64,000 nucleotides of DNA from Filosporella fistucella (GCA_030077755.1 JAQJZZ010000005.1:1736001-1800000); one strand, 5' to 3'. Counted from the first letter of the stretch, positions 47,255-60,948 are shown. Program-made: numbers and translations. Notes: generated by a model from the sequence alone, not told the origin.

Positions 47255-50200
47255 ATGGCATTGAACGAACCCATTGCCATTATCGGCTCTGGTTGCCGGT
47301 TCCCTGGGAACGCCTCGTCTCCATCCAAATTATGGGAGTTGTTGTCAAGACCCCATGATGTACTCTCGGAGATACCCCCTGAGCGCTTCAACGCCAAAGG
47401 GTTCTACCATGCTGATGCAGAGTATCATGGTCATAGCAATGTACGGCATTCATATATCTTATCCGAGGATCATCGATTCTTCGATGCAGATTTTTTCAAT
47501 ATTCCCGCTTCAGAAGCAGAGGCAGTGGACCCGCAGCAAAGAATGCTATTGGAATGTGTGTATGAGGCACTAGAGGCTGGTGCACTGCCTATAAGCAATT
47601 TGAAGGGAAGCGACACAGCTGTGTACGTGGGATTAATGGGAGAAGAGTATAGCCAGATTTTATTAAGAGATCTGAATTCTATCCCCACTGTAGGTCTTTC
47701 AAACATCTCATAAAGCCTGCGTACTTGATGAAGCGTTGGCAACCTAGCGGCGTACATACCTCAGTCAGGATCTGCTCTGACAAGTGTAGAGCCATCTCTG
47801 GGGAATTCGCGCGGCGGGTTTTGATCCTGTTCTCTATCTAGTGATGAAGTATGGGCAATCGAGAACTGAAAGTGGCGAACTTGGTACAATGAGCCGCTAG
47901 ATCTAGGTATCACGCATGAGAATTAGCATTTCTATCTAATGTCTGGGCCGAGAAAGGTTTCGGCAGTATGTCTGTACCCCAGTAACAATTGCTAATAAAT
48001 CAAAAGTATTTCCCCACAGGCACTGCACGTTCAGTAGTCTCAAATCGAATATCTTACTTCTTTGATTGGCATGGCCCAAGCATGACGATTGACACCGCGT
48101 GTTCTTCGTCCCTGGTCGCTGTGCACCAGGCTGTCCAGACACTTCGCTCTGGAGTGTCCCGTGTTGCCATTGCAGCTGGGACGAATCTAATTCTTGGCCC
48201 CGAACCTTACATAGTAGAGAGCACATTCCATATGCTCTCTCCAGATGGCAGAAGCAAGATGTGGGATGTGAAAGCCGATGGTTACGGGAGGGGAGATGGT
48301 GTAGCTGCAGTTGTGCTGAAGCGTCTAAGCGATGCTATTGCTGATGGAGATATAATCGAAAGTGTGATTCGTGAAACTGGCGTAAATCAAGATGGGCGTA
48401 CCAGAGGTATTACTGTGCCAAGTGCATCGGCACAAACAAATTTGATCAAAGATACCTATCGTCGAGCAGGACTTGATTTGAGCACCCCTCAAGGACGGCC
48501 GCAGTTTTTCGAGGCACATGGGACAGGAACAAAGATAGGAGATCCGACGGAAGCAGAAGCCATTCACCAAGCTATCGGGCGCTGGATAGATCCTGAAATC
48601 AGTAGCGAGAAGTTATTTGTTGGCTCTATCAAGTCGATTATTGGCCACACAGAAGGAACCGCTGGTGTGGCGGGCCTGATAAAGGTATCTCTTGCTCTGC
48701 AGCATGGTGTCATTTCTCCAAATCTTCTATTTGAGACACTGAATCCAGCTCTCGAGCCTTTTTATCAAAACCTTGAGGTACCGACCAAGCCTATCGAGTG
48801 GCCCGAAGTTCCCCTGGGACAGCCGAGACGAGCCAGTCTGAATAGCTTTGGATTTGGAGGAACAAATGCGCATGCCATTATCGAAAGCTATGATCCCCAT
48901 CTCGATCAACCAGATGAAAAGCCAAAGCCGCAGCCTTGCCTTATTCCATTTGTATTTTCAGCGACGTCTAAATCATCGCTGAGGAAGAACTTAGAATCAC
49001 TCGTCAATTTCCTAGACAAAAACCGCTCTACCAGCATCAGCGATCTTGCCTACACTTTGAGTGTTCGTCGGTCTATTTTCTCATTCCGGGCCTCATATTC
49101 TGGAGCTGTCAGCAGTGAAGGCTTGCTGCAGCAAATTCAAACCTCACTCGCAGAATCTGATTGGGAATCCACAAATGTAGCTCGCACACCTACTTTATCT
49201 GCTCAGATCCTTGGCGTGTTCACTGGTCAAGGCGCACAGTGGGCAGGTATGGGCAAAGAATTAATACAAAGATTTCCTTTTGTCCAAACCCGTCTCGCTC
49301 AACTCGAGGCTGTGCTGTCGGGACTACCCGACACAGATCGGCCATCATGGTCTTTGCAGGCAGAGATTCTAGCTGACAGATCCTATTCAAAACTCAGCAT
49401 TGCGACTGTTTCCCAGCCTGTATGTACTGCTGTCCAGATACTCCTCGTTGACATTTTGTTGGCTGCTGGCGTCGAATTTACAGCTGTTGTTGGACACAGC
49501 TCGGGTGAAATAGCCGCTGCTTACTCTTGTGGTATCATATCTGCCAGGGATGCAATTTTGATTGCCTTTTATCGAGGGCTACATTCAAACCTTTCTGGAG
49601 GCACGAGCGGACAAGCGGGAGCGATGATGGCAGTTGGAACAAGTTTGCATAGTGCTGAAGAGATGTGCGCGTCGCCTCAATACAAAGGTCGGATTTGCGT
49701 TGCCGCATTCAACTCTCCAACGAGCATCACCCTATCCGGAGATGTAGACGCTATCAACGAGGCCAAGAAAGTTTTCGATGCTGAGGGAACATTTGCACGA
49801 TTACTCAGAGTAGATAAAGCATACCACTCTCATCACATGGTACCTTGTGTGAATGCCTACATCCAATCGCTTCGACGGGCATCCATCAAAGTATGTCGGC
49901 CCCGAGAAGGAGTGAGGTGGATATCATCAGTGTATTCTGGACAAGTGATGAGTGGTGAAGATCATGAAGGCTTGGACGCGGTTTATTGGTCGCATAATAT
50001 GACCCGGACAGTATTGTTCTCCAGAGCCGTAGAAGCTGTGGTGGCTGACAAGCAATTTAACATCTCGATTGCGATGGAAGTTGGACCGCACTCTGCACTT
50101 CGTGGCCCTGTAGAAGACTCTATTCGAGCCTCAAGTATCTCGCTGCCGCTATATGGATCCTGTTTGCTGCGGAACCGTGACTCTATCGAGACATTCTCTA

Positions 50201-53200
50201 ATGTGCTTGGTTTGGTGTGGAAAAGTTCCCCAGGTGGAGCAATTAATTTCGAGCATTTAATCAACGTAGTTTGCGATCAAACGTCACCTACACCGAAACT
50301 TGTCAAGCATTTGCCAACATACCAATGGAATCATGACCGTATTTATTGGTATGAATCGCGCCGCTCGAAGACAATCCGGACTCGCCCACAATCTGGCCAT
50401 CCCCTACTAGGAAACAAGACTCCCGACTCGACAGACTTGGATATGGTATGGCAAAATGTCATAAATCTCTCGGAATTGCCTTGGTTGCAAGGTCATCAGC
50501 TACAAGGGCAGACAATATTTCCTGCTGCCGGATACGTCGCTCTAGCCCTTGAGGCGGGAATGCTTTTTGCGGACAAAAAGAATGTCTCGTTAATCGAACT
50601 GGAAGATCTCTCAATCAAAAAAGTCATTGTGCTTGAGGAGGAGAAAAGTGGCGTGGAGATATTGTTCTCCCTGCATGTCGAGCAGAATACAGACGACAAG
50701 AATGAGAAGACTGCGGTTGCCAGCTTTCGACTCCACTCTTCCACAAGAGACTCCGGTTCAACGATTCTGAACGCAACTGGCCGAATAAGACTGGTGCTTG
50801 GCAATAACCCTTCGCTCGGCTCAATTCCTCAATTTCCCACCCAGGATCCGTCACCGCCTAATATGGTTGATGTTGGAGAAAGCCAATTCTACTCATCACT
50901 GAGACAAATTGGGTACCAATACTCGGGGAGCTTCCGTGCACTGGATTCTATGAGGAGGAAATTTGGTCATGGGAGAGGCATTGTGAATAAGCTTTTGAAG
51001 ACTCAGATGCACAAATCGGAACGGATCCTTCTCATTCAACCTGGGTTTCTCGATGCAGCCTTCCAGGCCATATTCCTTGCCTATTCGTACCCTGGGGATG
51101 GGCGTTTATGGTCTCTTCATGTGCCCAACTCTATAAACCGTATTCGTGTCAACCCGACATTGTGTCGAGCAACCTTGAATCAACGCTTTCCGTTCGATTC
51201 GACAATAACGGATGACAGTAGCATCACCGGAGATATACGCATATGTGGCGACATCGAAATATATACCGGAGCTACTCAAGAGGGTATGATTCAAATTGAG
51301 GGACTCCAAGTTGTGCCTTTCGCCCCAGCAACCTCAGCGTCTGATACGCAAATGTTTTTCGACAATGTGCTTGGAGTTGCATCGCCCGACTGCGATCTTG
51401 TTATGATTGATGATAGAGCCTCTGCAGCCGATATTGACCTTGGCTGGGCTCTGGAGCGAATTTCTTTCTTCTACCTTAGATCGCTTACGTTGGAGATCAC
51501 CCCTGAAGAAGAAGAGACATCGCCATGGCATTGTCAAAGGCTCCTTGCATTCGCACGCCACGTGGTAGACAAAGTCGCAAATGGCGAGCAGCCATATGGC
51601 AAGAAAGAGTGGATGGATGACGGCAGTAACGACATCAAAGGGCTTGAGGATTCATACATCGATGCTGTTGAGGACATCCGCTTAATGCGAAGCGTGGGGC
51701 ATAATCTCACTGCGGCCGTGAGAGGCACAACCACCATCCTCGATCACATGATGCAAGACGAAATGCTCAGTCGATATTATACACATTCTCTTGGTCTGAA
51801 AGAATACACGGGATTTTTGGCGGAAGTGATCAGTCAGATTGCCCATCGCTACCCACAAATGAGAATCCTTGAGGTTGGTGCTGGCACTGGTGCGGCAACA
51901 AAGAGCATTCTGAGGAACATTAAATACTCGTTTGACGAGTACACTTTCACAGATATTTCTGTAGGGTTCTTCGAGAAAGCACAATTAGCATTGTCCGAAT
52001 ATGCCGACCGTATGGTGTTCCGTGCTCTTGATGCCGAGAAAGATGTCATAGCCCAAGGTTTTGAAGAGGGCGCCTATGATTTAGTCGTTGCATCACTCGT
52101 ACTGCATGCGACGAAGGACCTGCGAGAAGTCCTGGCTAACTTGCGAAGACTTCTTAAGCCTGGCGGATACTTGGTCATGCTTGAGATTACCTCCAATGAT
52201 CAAATACGCTTCTCATTCACAATGGGTGGTCTACCGCAATGGTGGATTGGTGCAGATTCTGGTCGGCCATGGTCTCCATGTATCTCTACTGCCGAATGGA
52301 ACGTCCACTTGTCGAGTTGTGGCTTCTCGGGAATAGAAACGAGTACCCCTGAACTCGATCCTCTGCCACGTCCATTTAGCATTTTGGTGTCTCGAGCAAT
52401 TGATAATCGGATCAGCTCGCTACTTGAGCCATCCTCAGATGTGTCGGACTTCTCAAGAATCAGCAATCTGGTAATTTTGAAGGGTACCACAATTGAAACA
52501 CACCAGATGGCAGACGCCATGGTCCAATTACTGAAGATTCACTGTTCAAGAATCACTGTAGTTGACACACTTCAAAAACTTCAGAAGGTTGTCATGTCCT
52601 CTTCCCAGATTGTGGTGGTTAGTCTCATTGAGCTAGAACATCCCGTCTTCAAGGATCTGAACAGCGAAGCATTTGATGCGCTCAAATATCTATTTACTCG
52701 AAGCCAGAGTATAGTTTGGGCTACTCGAGGCTGTATGCAAGATGAACCCTATGCGAACATGATGGTCGGCTTTGGTCGTGCCTTGATGATGGAGATGCCG
52801 GATCTTCGCATACGCTTTATTGATTTTGACACCGAGTCCAGTCCCAGCCCCCAATTGATTGTTGGCGAGGTGTTACGCTTACAGATAGAGTCGGGTCTCG
52901 AAATTGAGAATGGATGTGCCGGAGGTTTGGACACTATACTGTGGAGTTGCGAGAGAGAATTGATAGTCAACGCATGTGGAAATGTCTTTGTACGTCGCGT
53001 TAGGCAGAACAAGGTTTGGAACAATAACTATAACTCCTCTCGACGAAAAATCTCTTCGGAAATCAAGCCGTCGGAGCAGAAAGTTGTCTTGAAGCATATC
53101 CATTCTAACCCGGATTCGTTTCAGCTTTCAGCCCCTAAGGTCAACAGTCATCGTGCGGCAGCGCAGGTCCTCGACGAAACCATCAGAATCCGAGTCTTCT

Positions 53201-56200
53201 ATGTCACTTTATCAGCAATACCATTTTCTTCGACCACTGCTTTGTACCTCTGCATCGGGTTAGAGTGCGACTCACATTTACCTGTTATAACAGGGCTGGA
53301 GACAATCTCCTCCATTGCTCAGGTCAGAAAGCATGATACAACCCCTTATCATGGACGATTGGATGCTTCCGCTGCCGACTTCTTGTATGCATTAGCATCT
53401 CACATTTTATCCTCATTCATCTGCTCTAGAGCAAAAAGAAGGACGAATTTACTCTTGATTGAGCCCGATCTTGGCTTTGCAGAAGTTTGTAAGCATTATG
53501 CTTCCCGAAGTTCGATTGGAGTTACCTCTATTACCAGTTCTCCAAATGGTGGCGCTTCTGAGTTCGTTTCGATTTCGCCTCTTGCAAGCAAACGAACGAT
53601 AAAGCAGCGAATCCCTTCAGATGTTTCGATGGTTATCACCTTCCGCGAAGAACAAGCGAAAAGTCAGAGGTACACCGAGGTACTCAGAACCTGTGTGCCA
53701 AGGTCAACCGAGTTTGTCAATGCTACCACTTTTGAACCCAATGTCGAACATTGTGACGACGCACCATTTCCGATTGGCGATTCGTTGAAAAACGCCCTGA
53801 GATTGATTTCTGAGGCATTCGGAAGCGATCCTGCCTCCACAAAATGTCCTTTGATGATTCCAGCGAACGAGCTCAGTGAATATACTAGAATTGAATGGCC
53901 AACCGTCGTGGACTGGACGGCAGCCCAAACTCTCCCGATTCTAATAGAGCCATCGGATTCGACCCTTTTGCTCCAGGGTGACCGAACATACTTACTGATC
54001 GGTCTTGCTGGAAAAGGGGGATTGGGGCTGTCGTTGGCAGATTGGATGATCCGTCAGGGTGCAAAGAACATAATTCTCACAAGCCGGTCCCCCAAAGCTG
54101 ATCCGAAGTGGTTAGAATCACATGCTGCGCGAGGAGCGCGCGTTGAACTCGTGGCAAAGTGTGTAGTACCCTGTATAACTTGAATGCCCACGCTGATTCC
54201 TTTTAGTGATGCTACTAATTTTCAAGCTCTCCAAGCTTTAGTTGAGAAAGTCCAACGCTCCTGGCCGCCCATTGCTGGAGTTGCTCACGGTGCAATGGTA
54301 CTCCATGACGCAGTCATAGACAGAATGTCTTACAACCAAATGATGCAAGTACTGAGACCCAAAGTCGACGGTGCTCGATTCCTCGACCAAATATTCCATG
54401 ATGATCCCCTCGACTTCTTCGTTCTGCTTTCGTCTGTATCATGCGTGACTGGGTACAGAGGCCAGTCTAACTACGCTGCAGCGAATATGTATTTGACAAG
54501 TCTGGCTGCTCAGCGACGGAAGCGGGGTGTCGCTGCCAGTGTTATGGACCTAGGCACGATCATGGGCATCGGCTATATTGCTCGAGAAGTCAGCGAGCAA
54601 AATGTTGCACAACTGGCAAGGCATGGATACCGTCAGATGTCTGAGCATGACCTTCAAATCACATTTGCAAACGCCATCTTGGCTGGGCAAATTGGTTCTG
54701 AATTTCCAGAAGAATTAGTCACAGGTTTCTATCTGCCTACCCTGGAGGACAATATTGTACCGATTTGGTATGAAAACCCCACCTTTTCGCATTTGACGAG
54801 AAGGAAATCAAGTAAGAGCCCGCATAAGATGGAATCATTTTCGCCGACTGCTTCACCAAAAGAGCTACTTGAGATAGCTACGAGCCAGGATCAAGTAGCG
54901 CAGATAGTTCAAGGTGAGGTTTATGCGTCTGCGATCTGATTGGGAGTACAGCATTCTAACGGGCTCCAGACACAATCCTTGCCAAATTTAAAACTATTCT
55001 CCAGCTTGGTTCTGAAGTGACCAGCAATCCCCACTTCCTGCTCGAGAAAGCTACAGATGATATAGGTATAGATTCTTTAGTGGCGGTTGAAATCCGCACT
55101 TGGTTGATGCGAGAACTGGGAGTTAATATGCCTCTTCTGAAAATATTTGGAGGATCGAAAATTGCTGAAATTGTGGACTATGCAGTCCTGGAGGTACCAC
55201 GAGAGCTACTCCCTAGGATCAGACTACAAAATCATGTTGCTTTATCGGACACTCTCGAATCACCCCCCGTCAACTTTTCGGATGAGCCATTGTCATCACC
55301 TGCCACGCCACTGCCATCCTTAGCTTCCCCGTCTCTCAACAACCATAGCACGGTATCATCGACTCCGCTAAGTCAAACATCGCCTTTGAAACTCATGTTT
55401 CCTGATCACACAATCGAAAGAATTGTGCCAATGTCCTTCGGTCAATCACGCTTCTGGTTTATGAGCCAGTTTGTCGAGGATCCGACGACGTTCAATGTCA
55501 CGATATCGTTCAATCTCACAGGGGAGATTGATACCGATTTTCTCTCCAAATTGGTTCACGAGGTCGGACATAGGCATGAAGCGCTTCGAACATGTTTTTT
55601 CATTGATGAAAACCACCAGTCCGTACAAGGCATACTTTCAAGGTCGCTATTATTTTTGGAGACCACCAATGTATCATCTGAGGCAGAAGCACAGAACGAA
55701 TTCCACAGCCTGAAGAATCACATCTATGATCTAGCCTCTGGAGAATCGATGAGAATCATTCTCATGTCTCGATCTAAGACCCAGCACCAGCTTCTTGTCG
55801 GATATCACCACATCAATATGGACAGCACCAGTCTGGGTGTGCTTATCTCGGAGATGCGACAGCTCTACGCTGGAGGCACACTACCTCCAAAATTGTTGCA
55901 GTATCCCGAGTTTTGCCAATTGCAACGGCAAAACTTATCAAATGATACTTGGGCCAGGGAGTTATCTTTCTGGCGTCAAGAATTTCAAGTTACTCCGGAC
56001 CCGCTCCCATTTCTCAGAGTCTCTTCTGAGCGATCTCACCAGAATCTGGCGATGACAACATACCGAAATCTGAAAGCTGAGAAAAGGATATCTGCGGAAG
56101 TGTCAAGCAAAGTTCAATTGATATGCCGAAAATTGAAAGTAACGCCTTTTCATCTCCATTTTACGATCTTTCGCATTTTACTTACTCGCCTCGCCGGGAC

Positions 56201-59200
56201 AGAGGATATCTGCATTGGAATAGCTGATGCAAATCGCGATTTCGAGGGTGCCGGATCCAGCATAGGAAACTTCCTAAATCTGTTGCCAGTCCTGCTGTGC
56301 AAATCCCTCTCACAAACATTCGCATCCATTCTCAAAGATACCAGACAGAAGATCATATCAGCACTCTCAAACTCTGTTGTCCCATTTGATGTAATAATCG
56401 AAAATGTAGGCGCGGCACGCAGTCCGAGCCATAGCCCGCTGTTCCAAGCCTTTGTCGATTATCGTCGAGTTGTCGAGACTCAGCCTTTCGCAAATGGAAT
56501 CCTTGATGGAAATGAATATGAATTAGGGCAGACCCCTTACGACGTTATGCTAGACATTATCGACAATGACGAGGGGACTGCATTGCTTAGTATTATGGTG
56601 CAAAAGGGTAAATACACGAAGGAAAACGCGCAAACGATACTGGATTGCTACTTTAATTTAATGAATGCATTCATCGCGGACTGCGAGCTGAAGGCTACGG
56701 AGCCTCAAATGTGGGATAGCAACAGTGTAGAGCGTGCTCTTGAGATGGGCCAGGGTATGTTCTGTCCCGATTTGCCTCTCCTGCATCCACCGGCAGCCTA
56801 TTTTCGAGACTTATTCGCTAACTAAAGTTTGTAGGAGAACAAGTAGAATTCGATAACAAAACGATCCTCGACGATATTGACGAAATCGCCGCCAAGCAAC
56901 CCACTTTCATTGCACTCAAAGACGGAAATGGTAGTAGACTCTCCTACCAAGAAATGATTTCGAAGTCCCTCAGTATTGCCCGCTCGATTGAAGAATTAAA
57001 TATCAAGCCTCATTCCAAGATTGCTGTCATGCAAGAACCCACAGTAGACTGGATATGCTCTATGTTGGGTATATGGCGTGCAGGCTGCACTTATGTTCCT
57101 CTCGAAATCAGCCAAGGATCACAGCGCTTGAAAACAATCATTCGAGAAGCGGGCTTGGTGGCGGTATTGGTTCATGACGAATCAGTGAATATTCTTTCAG
57201 AGGTTGGATGGGCGGCAGATAAGAGCATCAATGTTTCCCACCTTTTGACAGGCTTGTATCTCAAGGATTTGAACGATCGGCTGCCGACTCCTGGAGATGA
57301 AGCTATGATTCTGTACACAAGTGGATCCACCGGCTCTCCTAAGGTAAGTTTCTCCTTTAGTGCCTCCTTCGAAACGTTGCCTAGACCTTAATACTTGACG
57401 TTATCCGGGTGTTTCCATTCCACGAAAGTCCAAAAGTCTGACTTTGTATAGGGTATTTCAATCCCACACAGAATGATCGTCAATTCAATCAGAGGCTTCC
57501 TTCACCACTGGAAATTAGATCCGCAAATCATACTCCAGCAGATAGCTCTGAGTTTCGATGTATCTTGGTGGCAGGCCTTGGTTGGTCTCGCTACCAATGG
57601 GACTGTCGTTATTGCTGTTCAGTCTGACCGCAAAGATCCTATTGCGTTGACAAAACTCATTGCGTCTGAGAGGATCACGATGACATTAGCTGTTCCCTCA
57701 GAGGCGATTACCTGGCTCAAATACGGTGATCCGTCTCTCCTTAGAAGCTCTGATTGGGTGTGGCACCTGTCCGCTGGCGAGGATTTCAGCTTTAATCTTG
57801 TCAAACAGCTTCAAGCCCTTGCTAAGCAGGATCTTCGAGCTTTGAATGTATACGGACCAGCTGAGACAATCATTCCGAACATCTGCGAAGTACCTTATCA
57901 GGAGCTGAGTTCATCCGACACTGCCATCCCCGTTGGCAAAGTGATGCCCAATTACAGCGTTTATATTGTTGATGATGATGGGCATCCAGTTCCGGCTGGT
58001 GTTGCGGGCCAATTAGTTATTGCAGGGGCTGGTGTCGCAAATGGCTACATTAATAATCCTGTTTTGACAGCGGAGAGATTCCCTGAGGATATATTGGCAA
58101 AGCAGAGGGCTATCGCAAAAGGATGGACTGTAGCCCATCGTAGTGGCGACTATGGCTACCTTCGCGCGTCTGATGGTGTTTTTGTTGTGCAAGGTCGCAC
58201 CGAGGGAGACACACAAGTCAAGCTGCGAGGCCAGCGGCTTGACGTACGGGAGGTTGAGTCAGCTATTATTGGCACAGCCGGTGACGAGGTGGTTGAAGCC
58301 GTCGTGCACCTTCACAAAGGTGGCGAAGAAGACGGATCAAGTGATTTTCTTGTCGCTCATGTGGTTCTATCGCCTCCAGCTCTGACTCGAATTGAGGGTG
58401 CCAACGATCAGTATCTCATGGAGCTCGCTTCTAAGCTCCCAGTTGCACCGTACATGCGGCCTTCCGTTATAATACCACTGACGTCTTTACCGTTGAGCCA
58501 CCATGGCAAAATCAACCGAAAGGCCATTGCCAAGCTCAGTCTTGAAGGAAATCAAACAGTTGTGGCTGATGAAGTGTCTCTTCCTACCGATGGGGCGGTA
58601 ACTGAATCGCAGAAACAGATGAAGGAGATCTGGCTCTCGGTCTTTCACAATAGTGTAGATCATGACATCCACCTTGCATCGGATTTCTTCCTCCTAGGTG
58701 GAAACTCCTTGCAGCTCATCAGCATTCAGCATGAGGTCAAGAGTAGATTCGATAAGACGGTACCTCTGGCGCAACTATTTGACGCCAGCACTCTGGGCCA
58801 GATGGCAGAGCTAATCAATACAACTGACACGATCATGTCAAAGATCACGGTTATCAAGACAGATTGGTCCCGGGAGACCCAAATAGATCTAAATCTTCGG
58901 AAATACACACCGACTCCTCGAAAGAATTCCCGGGATGGTCTTGTGATCATATTGACCGATGCCATCGGTCTACTAGGCCATGGTATACTTCTCGAGCTTA
59001 TGGCAATGACAAATATCACAACGATCCATTGCATTGCCATTCAGAACACCGAAAGGCTCGCAAATCTGTCGTCCAAAATTGTTATTCATACTGGCTATCT
59101 AACAGATCCAAATCTCGGCCTGTCGGAAACCGATAGCCGTAATATATTTTCCAGCGCAGACATCATCATCCACAATGCCGCAGAAGTATCTTTCCTCAAA

Positions 59201-59890
59201 AGCTACTCCAGCCTCAAGCTCGCCAATCTAGGCTCCACGAAGACACTGGTCAGATTTGCCCTTCAACACGGCAGTGTCTCACATTTCCATTTCGTTTCTA
59301 CTGCTCGAGTAGCTACTATCGCTAGTCGGGACCTGTATGAAGAGTCCGTATCATCACTTTCTCCCGAGCGGGCAATTGATGGTTATGTTACATCGAAATG
59401 GGCTTGTGAGAAGTATCTAGAAAATGTCAATAAAGAGCTTGGATTGCCTCTTACTATCCATAGACCGAGCTCGATTATCGGTATTGATCCGAATGGAATG
59501 CTGTATAATATTATGAGTTTCGCAGAGAGATTGCAAGCTGCACCTCGACTGTCAGCTTTGGAGGGCTGGTTTCAGTTTGTGGAAATGGAAGACGTGGCTA
59601 AAGGCATCACATTGAACATATTGGATAGCTTCCACGAAAGAAGTGGAGTGCAGTATAAAAATTACTCCGGGAATCCGAATGAGGCAGTAGATGTCCATGG
59701 TATCGCTTCGTACTTGGGAGCAAAGGAAGCGGGAATAACGTTTGAGAGTTTGGACGACGAAGAATGGATTGAACGTGCAAGTGCAGCTGGCCTTCCCGGC
59801 GATATGGCAGGATATCTGAGGAATCTGACAGGCTTCCAGAAGGGAGGCAAGAAGATTGTGTTTCCAAAGGTATGGAGAGGCGTTAAGTAG
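47255..59890 (+). CDS. Hybrid polyketide synthase-nonribosomal peptide synthetase (KS-AT-DH-MT-KR-ACP-C-A-T-R)
   Basis: Cytosolic megasynthase that builds a reduced, methylated polyketide, joins it to one amino acid and releases the product reductively. Exons: 47255-47689, 48007-54158, 54207-54913, 54970-56754, 56835-57343, 57452-59890, about 4008 residues with every junction in phase. Domains, approximate residues: KS 1-440 (DTACSSS, EAHGTGT, GHTEG); AT 550-860 (GHSSGE); DH 945-1250 ([26 protein letters not shown]); methyltransferase 1410-1595 ([10 protein letters not shown]); KR 2130-2380 ([17 protein letters not shown]); ACP near 2466 (GIDSL); C 2580-3010 (HHINMDS); A 3030-3560 ([32 protein letters not shown]); T near 3613 (GGNSL); reductase 3690-4008 (YVTSK). 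No enoyl-reductase motif lies between MT and KR, as in PKS-NRPS that use a partner ER. Odd points: a 317-nt first intron, Ser for Gly in the C-domain motif, and an altered NADPH loop in R. Amino-acid specificity was not determined. Confidence 0.95.
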
Positions 59891-60948
59891 AAGCTTGAGA
59901 TAGACTCCCTTTTGTTTCCATCTAGATGAATATTATACGGCCGACGTAGAGTAATATGAATTATGTTTGTTTGAAAGGATGCTCTATTGGCAAACAGGAT
60001 GTTGGGATTAAGTTACCAGTTTTTATGTCACTAGGAAAAACTAAAAACGAGAGTTGAATTTGGTAAATTGGGGATCATAGCTCAAACTTTCGATACTAGA
60101 AAGTAGTGCGGACCATGCAATACATTGATTGTATATAAATTACTCTTCCGTGAATGGTGAAGAGAGTCAGCGTAGGTAATGCGATGCTCGTTGATCTCGC
60201 GCAAGTATGGGTCACTATAACTTACAAAGCGACATAACCCTTTAGGTCTATATAAAATCGACTTTTAATCGTATAATCGACATAAAACTCGTTATATCGA
60301 TTAACTGCGCAAAAATCTAGAATAGTAACCATCGATTTAAGTAATTAATTTTACAAAACTTGCTCACTCTCCTTACTCTCCCTCTCGCTGCTGTCCCTCT
60401 TCCTGCTCTCCCTGCCTACTCTCCTTACCTACCCTTCTTAAAGTATAATATTAATAGAATATATAAAGTAGGAAGAAGGGAGAGAAGGAGGAGGAAGGAG
60501 GGAGAGGAAGAAGGGGAGAGGGTAATCTCGAAGCGGCAGGCTAAATCAGCGATATTGCCAGCGAGGAGGACGTAGTAGAGCTTAGCTATACCTTAATTAA
60601 CTTGGCCTAGAACTGCGTTTTGTACGGACTTGGAGGAGGTTATATCGCTTTGTAAGTTATGAGGGCCTGTACAAGGTACAGGAAAAGGTGAGGTGGGGTA
60701 ATAGCGGTGTAAACCGCTGTCAAACCTGCTGTAGGAATTTCCAAAGTGGAGGAAATACTTTGCTGGATCGAGAGACAGTAAAGAATTTCAAACCGACAGT
60801 GAGATTCAATTTACATTTTCGCTTTTCGAGGAGTGTGTTAATGCAAAGTGGAAACAGGATGAAGTCGCTGATGAGGACGACAAGGACCAAGATTCTTAAT
60901 CAGCGTCAATCGAGCCGAATCTGAATTTAAGGTTTCGAATAAAATTCC
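59891..60948. other. AT-rich intergenic relic, possibly RIP-mutated repeat
   Basis: About 1 kb downstream of the PKS-NRPS. 60225-60360 is rich in TA dinucleotides with several ATCGA/TATCGA repeats, as expected of a repeat-induced-point-mutated element. Around 60530-60620 a decayed plus-strand reading (ISDIASEEDVVELSYTLI-like, with stops) recalls transposon-derived protein sequence. No intact element or terminal repeats are seen. Confidence 0.4.
60361..60525. repeat. Imperfect inverted repeat: polypyrimidine arm and polypurine arm
   Basis: A C/T-only-biased tract at about 60364-60440 is followed after an AT-rich spacer (about 60441-60467) by a G/A-biased tract at about 60468-60525. The second arm reverse-complemented resembles the first (runs of CTCTCC, TTCCT, CTCCCT). 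It could fold as a long imperfect hairpin or form triplex DNA. Confidence 0.65.

Noticed and set aside
46899..47264. 121-codon plus-strand frame before the PKS-NRPS
   Set aside because: No motif, and it overlaps the PKS start codon in another frame; likely 5' leader sequence.
52400..53950. Enoyl-reductase domain between methyltransferase and KR
   Set aside because: The segment shows no ER nucleotide-binding motif; it fits the structural half of the KR and linker.
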